A stretch of DNA of 64,000 nt. Source: Agelaius tricolor. Its lineage: Eukaryota; Chordata; Aves; Passeriformes; Icteridae. The notes below the pieces were generated by a model. It did no database searches. It worked only from the letters and a program-made list of their open reading frames with translations, and was not told where the DNA came from. A program made the translations under genes and the position numbers. Positions 49,641 through 61,900 of the stretch are shown here, one piece after another. Numbering within the stretch: position 1 is the stretch's first letter; each line of letters begins with the position of its first letter. The DNA is taken from positions 82,872,881-82,936,880 of the forward strand of contig JALJCS010000001.1 of NCBI GenBank assembly GCA_023055355.1, read 5' to 3'.

Positions 49641-52084
49641 CATGTTTTAATACATGGAGTTACTTCTAATCAGAAGCTTTTCTTTTTGTTCTGCTTTATT
49701 TTTAGCCCATTTGTTCTGCCTGTTGAGGTCCCTTTAAATGGCAGCAAACCGAATATATTTTAGCATCTACTTGAATATAGTTCTGTTAGGGTGTACAAAC
49801 CCCCAGATAAACACAACATGATAAATGATAGAATTGCTCTCACTGCGCAAAAAATTTGCAGTCTAAGGGGAGAAAACCTAGTGAAGGTAGGTAAAGAGGG
49901 CTGTCCTCAATTTGGAGAGAAGAGCAACTGAAGCACAGAAATTGAATTTTCACCCTAAGTTTAAAAAGAGAGTCTGTGGTAATGAATCTACGTAATATTC
50001 CCTTGTGGGCTCAAATAATCAGATCATTTTTCTGCCTGAGTTACCTCAAAATAAACGGAACATGCAGATCATGCTGTACAATGTGCAATACCAGAAAATT
50101 TGTGAAGTACACCTTGATCACACATAGGTTAGGAAAAATTATCAAAGACAAGGAGCAGTATTAGTTCTCTTGCAAAAATGGAAAATAAATTTGACATAAG
50201 GATCCTACAACTGTTTTCAATATTTGAAAATCCAAATAGAGTTCAAAATCTAAACATTAAAATCTCTTTTACATACAGCAAACAGCACTCTCTGTGAGCA
50301 GTTACACAAATAGCTCTTAAGGTGCAAAGGAAAAAATATGATCACAAAAACTTCAATTTCATCTCTGATACCAAGTTAATACATTAACCTATATCTCAAT
50401 TCATTATTGTTTAAAAACATTTAGGGGAAAAATTTTTAGGTATTATCAGGCCTTTTAACTGCCCTTGGAAAAATCTCTGTTTGACACTGTATGTATCAAT
50501 ATCATGATACATATCACTCCTCACTCTGTACTATAACACTTACATAACACTGGGAAATATTCATCTCACCTGCATTGTGTATACAAAACATGTATATCTA
50601 ATATTATTTAAGTAATGGCAACAACTTTCTGTACACTACTTATATGAACCTACAGATAACAAAAGAAGATATTCCAAAAGGAATATTTATTCTCTGTTTC
50701 TAATCTTTCAGCTGTTAAATGAGAATGAGGCTCTTTGGATCTTAAAAGCTGAATCTTCTACATCACAAACATTTTTTTTTCATCTTGTATCTACACCTTT
50801 CAGAAGCATATTTCTTATCAGCTGAACACATGCACAAACAGCACAGGATTTTATATTGTATTATGCATACACATACTCATCAGTATGCTGAAATCAAATG
50901 ACCAAGTAAATATTTATAACAATATATACACACACCAGGGAATTTCTTTTTGGATGAGTGAAATAAAAAAAACCTCTCATAGAGGAATGCAATATGGTGT
51001 TTAAATATATATTTGACAATTAAAAGAAATTTTAGATTGTACTGTGCTGCACATAGAGTTTGTGAAAATTATGTTTCTTGTTTTCCATAAAATTTTACAC
51101 CAAAAGACTGCAGCTGACATTCTTATCAGAAACAAGCTGTGCTCTGCTCTTGCCAATTAAAACCTAAAAGAGACATCAGTCCTCTTATGACTCATTTTAG
51201 TTTGGTGTTACCTGGTGGGATATTTCTATTTCTTTTTAATAGAAAACAAAAAAACACCTGACAGAAGTTTAAAAGACATAAACTTTGCAGCTGCAGAATT
51301 CCTGCTGGACCTCATCCCCTGCCCTTGGGCAAGGGCACCTTCTGCAGGCAGCGCTCCCTGCAGCTCAGGAGGGGACACCAGGGCAGACAGAGCAGGCCAA
51401 AGGACTCTGCTGGTCACAGCTCACTGGGGCTCTGCTGCATTTCAGTTTGTGAGCTGAGGGGTCAGCCCAGCCACATCACACACTGGAAGACATAAGACAT
51501 GGCTGTATTTAAGCAGAAGTAATAAACTAGGAGACTAACGAAAATAAGCCAAGCAAATGCAGGATGAAATGAGATGCACTTTGCACATTCCCCCACCTGA
51601 AGCCAAGCTACTGTTCTGAGCCTTCTGCTGCCACAAAAGTATTCCCTGTTACCAGGCCTCCAGACAGGAGAGAGATAGGATACAGTGGAGTGAAAGAGCA
51701 GATCATTCACCTAACTGCCTATTCTCATCAAGTAGCATAATTAATCTACCTTAGCAACTGGCCCTAATGAAGATAAGGTATCTAAAATTATTCTTCTGAA
51801 GCAAACAGGGACACAGGAAATGAAACCAATTTTAATCTGAATCTGAGCCCACTGCAGCCAAAACATATTTGATTATCTCTCAGCGGAAGCCAGAAGAATT
51901 TCTAGAAGGTGTCAGTAGCCAAAGGAAAAGCAGGATACCCAGAATCTTGTAGAGCCTGGATAAATAAAAATGTTTTGCAGTAGATAGTGAAACTTCTATT
52001 ACGCAGGAGGAAAAAATAAATTATTCTGTGCTGAAATATGTCCCTGTCTTATTACAATCTTTGTCTCCCAGAATAAAGTTCACC
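49641..52084. other. Unique noncoding DNA with a GC-richer patch
   Basis: No gene was recognised. The segment 51300-51470 is clearly richer in G and C than the AT-rich flanks. It could be a decayed repeat or an exon-like remnant, but I see no frame or family that supports either. Confidence 0.45.
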
Positions 52085-52165
52085 AGTAGGCAGAATCCTC
52101 AATTCTAATCTGACTGAGTCAATGACTCAGTCTGTGACCTTGGGCTAATCACTTGACCTTCATCT
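52085..52165 (+). mobile_element. Possible ancient MIR-type core-SINE remnant
   Basis: The phrase 'ctgtgaccttgggctaatca' followed by 'cttgaccttcatctg' closely resembles the conserved core of amniote MIR/core-SINEs (usual form near 'gtgaccttgggcaagtcact'). The left part 'aattctaatctgactgag' could be the diverged upstream core. Only about 60-80 bp can be compared and no tRNA head or tail is visible, so the call is tentative. Confidence 0.5.
52112..52132. promoter_or_regulatory. Palindrome with two AP-1-like sites
   Basis: 'gactgagtc' (52112-52120) and 'gactcagtc' (52124-52132) are perfect reverse complements separated by AAT. The centre contains TGAGTCA and TGACTCA, each a consensus AP-1/TRE heptamer, on either side of the symmetry point. 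Whether any factor binds there cannot be told from sequence. Confidence 0.6.
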
Positions 52166-55100
52166 GAAGCAGTCAAGCCAGCTAGAAAATTGTGTGAAAA
52201 TATCACATTGCTGAAAACCAGATTCTGTACCTAAAATGAGATTTTCTTTAGAAAAAAAATGTACACTGCAGGGAAGAAAATAAATTATTATTTATCCTGA
52301 ACTCTGGGTTAGAAGGCCAAACCAATAATTTCCAGTGTTCACTCTATAATGAGACGATTCTTGCCTCATAAATACCATGACACTGTGTAAGATACATATA
52401 AATAAATTCTCTGCAGTTACATTTTAAGCAAAGTTTATTCACATGCATGAAATTTTAAAGAATTCTCTCAGTTCAACTCTTCAACATTTAAAAAATCAGT
52501 GTGCTCAATGATTGCAACAACCTTGCAGAAGCAAGAAAAAAAGCTGAAGGTTACTAAAATTTATGTAAATCACAGCAGGGTTCCAAACACTTTCCCATTT
52601 CAAACCAGTGAGGTTCAAATGAGAATATACAGTTCAAACAAAATATCACTGAAACCAGAAAAAAATGTAACTAAAAAAAAATTCTTTTAATGCGTTCATT
52701 AAAGAGTTAGAAATAATATGTAATGTATGCAGGATTATCTACCCTTCAGTTGTTTTCAATTATTGAATTTTCTGGTTGAAAAAAAGCCAGGGTTTTAACA
52801 TATTTTGTTTTAAATATGCTCTGAAAGTTTAATATTTTAATCTGTGAATGAAAAATCTAACATAAACTGATTTTGTTGTGTGAGATCACAATAGTTAAGT
52901 AGAGGGGTATTAACATAGTCATAGAAAGCAATTAATATTTCAAATATGCATAGCAGATTGAAAAAATGGCCAATAGTTCTTCATCTTTTATTTTCTTCCT
53001 TTATCTACCATATTCTTTCTTTCATTTTGCAGTACAAAAAAAAAAAAAAAGAAGAAAGAAAAAGTGGGAAAAGAAAATTTTAAGTAAATGAACAAAAGTC
53101 TATTATTTTGAAAATTCAAACATGAAGTATGTAATACACCTAAAACATGAAGGTTCATTTTTATATTGTGGCCCTGAAATGAAACACTTCAATTTCTAAC
53201 ACTTTAATTTCTGAAAGTATGGTTGTTAAATACATTTCCATTTTCTCATGCTACTGTGGGTGCAGGCATGTGGCTAGATTATATTTCTTTCTAAGAAGGG
53301 CAATTAACCCACTAAGATCTATAATAAAAATATAGGAGATGTGTCCTCATGGCAGGGGAGTGTGGTGAGGTGGAGGGAGAACAAAAAAGAAAAATTGCTT
53401 CTGAAAAAGGGTGAGAATTTTCAATTTGCCTTGGATATACAGAATACTTGAAAACAAAACATCAAAACTTCAAAGTTTTAGAAGACAAGTCACTATGAAT
53501 GATATCCCTATGAGAAATATTTGAGAATTCTACTTATGCCACCAACAGAAATTGTGATTCAGAAATTGTAAGTAAATTGAGAAATTCTATCTAAAGGCAG
53601 TCTAAGGCAAATGCTAAAATATTTCTGGGTAAAACATCTGGAAATGCATGGAATTGATGAAAGATCTTAAAGAAAGTCAAGTGTTATTTAAGGTGATCTT
53701 TGGTGGGATGTAAATATTCATCCACTGCATCCATTCCAGCATAGATGGTGAAGAGAAATGGTTTGGTGAAACTTTTTGAGCAAACAGCCTCATACTCCTG
53801 GCTAACTGGCACTGGGTTGTTTACACTTCTACAAGTTCACTTATGCTCTTGTTCAAGTGCAAGGCTCTGCTGTCCCTGAAGTTAATGTGAATGACTATGA
53901 CACGAGAAGAAAAGGAATATGCTCAGATCTCTCCACACAAGTTTTGTAGGGCAGGACTAACGGTGTGAAAAGTGTGTCTCAAATAGTTTGGTTGAAAGTT
54001 TTAATATTAATTTTATCCGAGAAGCAATTTGTTGAATTAACATATAATATGAAGCATTGGCCACTCTTACTGAGATTTATTGACCATAGCAGTCTAACAT
54101 TTACAAAGGCTTTCCCTCCCTCAAAAACAATCTCCTACTATCAGCAATAAATCACTGTTGTTGGTCTCCTAAAAAGTCAATATCTATTATTAATCATAGA
54201 TAAAGTAGTTTGAATCATATACACTTCTTCTACCTTCATTTTGCAGCTAAGCAGCTGATTCTGCCCTGATTATATAAAGTGGAAAACTATGTTGCTTTAA
54301 TTTTTTTTAAGAATGAAGAGAATTATTTCAACTAGTTTTATTTATCTTTTATTTAAAGAAATATAATTCAAGTATTACTTTATTTAAAGGAATATCCTTC
54401 ATTAAATGGGAGAGGCTACTTTAATATTTTAAAGAGATAGCTTTGATTACAAAGTAGAAGTTATTTACAACTTGTCTTGCCCTCTATTCAATATGAAATG
54501 GAACTATGTGAATACTAAGAAGCAAAATATTCTGCAATGTGTTCTCAGTACTTTATCAACTAAGTCTTATTAGAAATGTTGATTTTGTACATATAAATTC
54601 ACTGAATATTACTTTTTGCTTTTCCTAGACATTAAAAAAGAGTGCTTACATCTTGATTAATATTTCTATAATTTTATTCTATCTCTCGGATATATTCACA
54701 GGATACTATTAAATAGGAAATTATAAGTTTGACCCCAAGACACCAATTTGAATTCTAATTGGATTCCCTGAGGTATTTAAAAGGCATTATATGTCTGATC
54801 TTTAAGATCTGAAATGCTCTGTAAGTTTTGATACCACTCGTGGCTCAGCCAACATGCTCACACTTTTATGTGTCCATGTGTGCCAAGGAGCTTAACATCC
54901 CCCTAGTCCATGTTTTCTGTTGTGATGTTAGGAGAAAAAAGTTAAAAATATTCGATTTTATCAGAACAAAAGGGAAATCTAAAAAACGTCTGCTGCAAAT
55001 CAAAGCTGTGGGGCAGTAGTGATTCTGCTATCGCTGCCAAGAACAAGACTACCTTAGCTGCTCAACAGGTATTTTTTTGTCTGCTCTCTGGTCACTGCAG

Positions 55101-58100
55101 CTCAGGATGTGCTCTCTGCTGGCCTCCATCTGACCTTACAGAACAGTTTGTTTCTTGTCTTGCTGCACATCTAAATCCACTATTCATTGGCTAAGCTCCA
55201 CCCCAAAGCACCAGTGTCACCTGAAAACCATCTAATCTCATTCCCAACACTTTCTTTAAGGTGTTATGTGCAGAGCAAGAAGCACCCTCTAGTCCCTGTC
55301 CTATCTAACACACACCACTCTTGTGGCTTGATATTAGTACAAACTAACAAGGCTTGATTTTCATGGAAGAAAAAAAAATTTAGATATTTACAACTAATTA
55401 TGAAAACTGACAGATCAAGTCTTTCATGCTCTGGAAATAGGAAAGCAATCATGATTACAGATACTACATAATGTGTTATAATTGCTTTGGGGAATACCTT
55501 AATTCTGTAGAGCAGTCCCTATGTTCTCCACAAGTATTTGATATTCCATATCAATAGTTGGTACTTGCCAGCCATGTGCTTCAGCAAGGTGCTTAAGCAG
55601 GTATAGACCTTCAGATAGGTAAATTTAGGTGAAAATTTCCATGTATTTAAATTTGTTTTACAGAATTAGATGACTCTTTACATATCACTCTGCAGATAGT
55701 CAAGTAGCTTGAGGAAATTTTGATAAAAATAAACTGAAATGAAAGAATGAAAGCAATGTAGCTAATCCAGTTGAAGACAGCAGAATGAATAGTTTATTCT
55801 CTAAGTCAAAGAACATCTCCACAGAGTCTTATTGTTGTCATATTTGCTATTCTGCCATAAAACAGGGAATACCAGTTAATTTTTCACAGTTCAAAACTGC
55901 TCATGTAGCTGCTTTTATTTACATCTGTTTATTATCATCATTCATCTTTCACCACAGAAGATGAATGCTATCAGCAAATCACTTGGAAAAGATCATTTGA
56001 CTAAGTTTTTTAAAAAGGCTTGAACCATGTTAATGACAGAGAAAATAGTTTCAAACTCAGAAGCCCTGCTTATCATCATTTGCAGAGGGAAGAATATGTC
56101 TCCAAATTGTCAGGCTAGTCTACAGTCCATGATTATTCCTCCATTTTAACTGATGTTAAAGTCTCTGGGACAACCCCTGAGCAATTTTTAAACCCTCCCA
56201 ATTGCTGTTGTTTCCACCAAGAAGCAGTGATTTATTGTTCATCACTCACTTCTATCACTTTTCAGCTGGAGTAAAGCTTGTGGCCTTTGGCAGATACCAA
56301 ACTCCTGCCAGTGCTGAACTGGCAATATGTGTCCACTGACCGTGGTCACATGAACAAATCTCAGCATCTGAGACAATAGACTTGTAGAAAAAATTTCCAG
56401 AAGTGTTATAGCCTTCTTGCCAAGATCTCAGTAGGTCCTCATATGTAGGAGACCAAAACACTGATGTAAGAGCAGTAAAAAAAGAAAAAACAAAGCTGCT
56501 TTGTTCATTTGACATAAAAAAATGTCCTTATTAGAAAAGGTATTGGTGCAGACCTATGTGACCTTGCTCTAACATTGCAGAATTGTCTCCAAGGGAAAGT
56601 AAGGACCACTTTGTGACCTTCCCCTCATGATGCACTCACTCTGTCCTCTGCTTTCTCCATTGTGCTGGCCAACCTATTGTTTCTCTGGATGCCTTTCAAA
56701 CTCAAACACACCAGGCTGCTCATTTTCAAACAAGAAGACAAAACGGAAAAAAATCCAGATGTTAGTCCTTTTGTTTAATTCAGTTCACAGATACACTGAG
56801 ACTTTGATATAAGAACCTTCACAAGCATTACAGACTACACAGTTACTAATGAGTCTAATTTTATGTTACCTTAAAAAATAACTGGTTTTAGAAGGGCTCC
56901 ATAGAACTATATCCACCTCTTATCCATGCCCTTCACTCAGTAACTCAAAAAGTCCAGGAAATAGAGTAAAGGGAAGTGAGACATCAGAAGCTTCATGCTC
57001 TCTGTACCAATTTAAAAGCTATTGAGAAGTTCATGCATTTTCACATTATGCAGTGGTGTCATTTGTCTTTGTTTGGCACCAATTCTCCAGTAAGCTTGTC
57101 TTTTCACCATATAAATGGCTCTGATGCTGCATTAGCACAGGGGACTAAGCAGAAGCAGCTCTGTAGTGCTACCCATGCATTTAAAAGCACTACCTATTTC
57201 AGTAGATGTCAAAGGAACTGTCCCACTATCAAAACTAAAACAGGATCTGACCGTAATAGATAGCTATATTCCACTTGCAGTGAGTAGAAATAAATCTACA
57301 AAAATGCCATTACCAATACATTTTGCTCTGTTGCCTCTCAAAAGAGTTATCTTCTCCTATGTTTTAATTTATTTGCAGTAGTGAAAAATGTGGTTATAAG
57401 ATTTTTTTATTGACAGGACTACTGAAAGGAAAGGTACATTTGAAACTTTTAAATCCATTCATATACAGGTTTTCCTTCCTTCCTTTATTGTGATAAGATT
57501 GGTTTCCTGAGGTAGGAAGTGTAATTAAAAATTAAACCACTGATAATTAAATCACCGACAAGTGACCCCATAGAGATGGAAGATTTTTGTCAGTCTATAT
57601 CTCTTTTTTCTGACCATGGTTTTTTGTTTTTGTTTTTGTTTTTGATTTTTTGTTTGGTTTGGTTTGGGTTTTTGTTGTTATTGAATGTTGAATTCACCTT
57701 TTAATTAGGAGGTGTATTCTCACTTGGTGCTAATATGAAAATCCTACTAACGCTCACCTGAGTGCTGCACCCTTCTGGACAGCAGGATAGGTCTTTTTCA
57801 TGATTAAGTATATATAAGGTTAAGCTCAGCACAGTTTTAAAGATCTAGAAACTTCATTAAAAGAAATCCACCATTAAAAGAACAAAATCATTATATTTGC
57901 ATTGAAATTTTCTTCAATAATATTTATGTTTGATTTTGTTGAAAAGCTTATTTCCTTTAGCCAACCAGTGTCAGCATTCTTAATAGTAGTATTTATATGG
58001 GATAGACTTACTACAATGACAAATTATATCGTTTACAGCAGTGTCCAGAAGTTCCCTTGCTATAGAAGATACAAAATTATGCCAATTATTCATCACTTTC

Positions 58101-58780
58101 TTATAATACCTTCCTGACACACAATATAAATTTGCCCATAAAAAACTATTTTTTTATTCCCTTTCCACTTCACCCCTCAACATTTCATTGAGGAGGTGAC
58201 ATGACTGTGGGTAATGGTTATGGGTCCTAGCTTTTGCAGCTTCAGTGTTCATACTATAAGGAAAGAGGGAACTTAGAGCTGTGTCTGAGCAGCCTATAAG
58301 ATCTGAATATTAATATTTCAGCACTGGTGAATACCATTCTGAGAAATGCAAATTTTCCAGAAAAACTGTATCCTGAAACTCCTGATGCCAACAGAATTTT
58401 ACCCTCATACTGAAATATGAATGAATACAATGGAACATGGTTCTCATTCCCTGAAACAGTGCAATGGTCTACTGAACCTCCAAATATCTGTCCCAAACAA
58501 ATTACAAACTTCAACAGCTGTTGTGGGTTGAGTGGAATTCAGGGAATTTCCTAGGATGTTGACATTTTAAGTAGATGTTTTTGCTTTTCTCTGCACCAGT
58601 ATCTTCCACAAAGGTAGGAGGAAGGGGCAAGTACTTCTGGCTGTTCTAATCTGGGGGCATACATATTGCAAATAAGTAAGGCAGCACCAAAACTTAAAGA
58701 ACAATAATGATTCTGCTCTTCTGATGTCAATTATATTTTCTCTGAAACAAAATACAAGAAAAATAAAAGCTGTGGATGCT
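52166..58780. other. Unique AT-rich noncoding DNA
   Basis: About 6.6 kb with no gene or nameable mobile element. An A-run lies at 53035-53050 and a T/G-rich tract at 57619-57678. Confidence 0.5.
57619..57678 (+). repeat. T-rich (TTTTTG)n / (TTTGG)n tract
   Basis: About 60 bp of G-interrupted T-runs changing from a six-base to a five-base period. Low complexity. Confidence 0.9.
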
Positions 58781-58918
58781 GCTCCCCTGAAAACATTCAA
58801 GGCCAGGATGGATGGCTCTGAGCAACCTCATTTGGTGGAAGGTGTCCCAACCCTTCTGTCAGACACTAGTGTCTGAAAGTCCTGTGACATGATCACTTAC
58901 TGAAAGATCCCTTCAAGA
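58781..58918 (+). mobile_element. CR1 LINE 3' fragment, diverged
   Basis: Sense text 'acattcaaggccaggatgg', 'gctctgagcaacctcattt' and 'ggtggaaggtgtcccaac' matches the last coding part of CR1 ORF2. A diverged segment follows, ending at 'gaaagatcccttcaag'. No tail repeat is visible. Confidence 0.75.
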
Positions 58919-61900
58919 AGAAATATCCCTTCATTACAAATAAGACTCTGTGACTTCGCAAAACCAGCTGTGCACATGGTTAAATGGAAAAATGACATGA
59001 ATGATCTGCTTATCTAGGACATCTAGTAGCAAAATAATGATAAAGAGTGTTGTCCTGAGACAAAGTTATCTGATTTCAATAAGTGACAGTTCCTTTGTTT
59101 ATTCTCCTGCACAGAAAACATGAGTACTGTCTAAATAATGTAATGTATGCTAGAGTAATGACACAGGAAAAAAATTAAATTAGAGCCTACCAAGGAAAAA
59201 GTTTAAAAGTTCTGCTGAACATTCAATTTTATTTTTATTTTTGATTTTACATTTAGTTCTAAATTTAAGTTTAATTTTACATCTACTTTTATCTGGTTAC
59301 CATGAATTATTGAAATAAAGTTAACAGAAGTACACTTATCCAAAAGACATGTTTAGAAATAGAATTGGTGTATTATGTTCTGATCCAATGACACTAAGGA
59401 CACTGGCAAATCATCCTTTCATTTCAGGGATACAGAGTCAGACCTCTGGCAAGTGGAAGAAAAAGGCACTACCTATTAAAAATGATGTACTGCAGAGTAA
59501 TTACAATGTTCTTGTAAATGATTCAATAATTACACAAAGTAACTCCAAAAATAGTTTCACTTGCTGTTTCAGAGCCCACGATAAAACCCTTCTTCAAAAG
59601 CAAGAAGGAATCAAGAACATACCCAGTACTTTTAAAATACTGATTGCATTATGCTTAAACTTGTAACATATATTTATATTGTCACCACAACTGAGCAGTT
59701 GTTGGAAGAAAATTCCCAGGAATATTCACAATTTATTAAAATATGTTCCACCAGATCTATGTCTCTTTCTATGGTGTATCTTATATATTTATCTTCCTAA
59801 GTAAGAATCTTAATACAGGTAGAATGTTAATTACTAGTTGTTGCCACAGATTCTTGTATTTTTAAATAAATATGCTTCATTGTAATAACAGGTACATGTT
59901 TTAAAAGTGGGTTTAATTGTTGAATTCTGATAAAAATAATTAATATATATAAAGATACTATTTCAATTAATATATATAAAGATACTATATACTTTTTTAT
60001 ACCATAAAAAAGAAAATTTACAATTTACTTCCTACAACAGATGAGATAATGTTGAAAATGAGGGGGTTTATGGGTTTACAAGAGACACACAAACTTAACC
60101 TCTATCACTGAACTTTTTATTAGCCTCCAACACAGAATGACCAGGTGAACTACTTTTGTGAAGAGTCTCCAGATTGAGTTAATTCCAAAAACAGTGCTTG
60201 ATATATATTTGGAGAGTGCTGATTCATGCCAAAACCTTTTAAATAATTTAACCATTTAATGGTTGAACCACTTGAATAATTTAACAATTTTAATGAGAAA
60301 ATTCCAGTAGCTGGAGGCATGCCTTGATGGTGTTTAATTTGCCAGAGCAGAGACCTAAAGTTTATAAACTTGTTTCCAGAGATGATGACCAAAGACCACT
60401 ACTGTGAGTAGCCATGACCTCCCTGGCAAGTGCCAAATGCATTTTAAAGTGCAGTGCAGTGAAGTGTAGAATTAACATGTTAGCACTTGAAAGCTAAAAA
60501 AGGTATAGAAAGGAAGATACAGAATTCCCATGAAATATTTACATACAGAATCATACTGGCCACTACACTTGGAAGAGAGGGTGAACACCTAAGATATCTG
60601 AATTATAGATAATCTGAACATTGCTTCATTTTGGAGACCTAGAAGTTACCATGGCTTTAGAATCTGATATTAGACTGTGGCTTTTCAAATTATACTAGAA
60701 TACAAGGAAAACAGAGGGAAAATATTCTTGATTTGTCAAACATAAACCAGTCTCTCCCATCCTCTGCTCTTGAATGGAAACACTTAGAGAGCAGATTGCT
60801 TTAATTTCCAGAACAGAAGTTACCACAGCTGCATTTCATTCTAGCATGAGAAAGGAATGGAAATGAAAGAGTAGGTTTTGGGTCTAGGTGGATATCAACA
60901 ATGACAGTGTCTGCAGCAAGTGAAATGGGCACCTGTATGCACTGAAGATCCCTGCTGGTGATTGAGGTTGTACCTTGACCTGCTTATTTATATTCCACTG
61001 AGCTGTACACAGGTTAAAGATAAATCCTGGGCACCACCTGTGTTTCTGAACATTTCAGAGGATAACTGCTCACAGCTACAGCACACATACATATCCCTTT
61101 ATAATGACTAAAATTCTTGTTTGAGGACTCCTGAGGAAAGGAAAACAAGCAGCCCATGGAATGTCATGACTGATAACTTAGTTGGCTGTACAGACTCTCA
61201 GAAATCAAAATGTATTAGTCTGTTTCTAGTGGCCTACAAGGAACTAAAGGTCTGGTGCACACATGCATAAGAAATTATTGACAGAGTTACCAATACTTTA
61301 CAGATTTCTTCTTCCCAGACTACTTTATTTTTTTTTCTACAGAGGAAGAAATGGCAGGCAGGATGAACCTGAATGTTTTATTCATTTTTGTTTTCTGAAC
61401 CATATCTGATTCCTGATTCCTCAGAGTAAAGCATCTGGTTGAATCTCAATCAGAGTTGTAGGTAGAATAAAGGCAATTCTAGTTTGGGACAGGAATAATA
61501 TTTGGGAAAAAATTGTATTTTGTCCTGTAACCTTAAAGTGAAGGCCTAAAACTTTAGTTTTCTTGAGTCATCTTCAGCCTTGTGTGGTTTTTTTTCTGAA
61601 CTAACAAAGCATTATGTTCAGGAAAATTCACTTACCTCCTTAGATCCCTCTCTTATTCCTGTACACTATTTGAAAATACAAGTAGCAAACTGTGTCCACC
61701 CAAAGGTCAAGGTATTAATGTGAAGAAGTTTGATGCCCATTACTGCTGCCGTCATTTTTTTCCCAATTCCCTCATTTTGTTATCGTGGACCTACTTCAGG
61801 AAAAAAAGTCGGGGTAAAGTTGGTCAAAGAGAGGGCTTTTGAAGTTTGCTGTAATGGGAGTTTTAGAGTCTTATCTATAAGACTTATCCATACTGAATTT

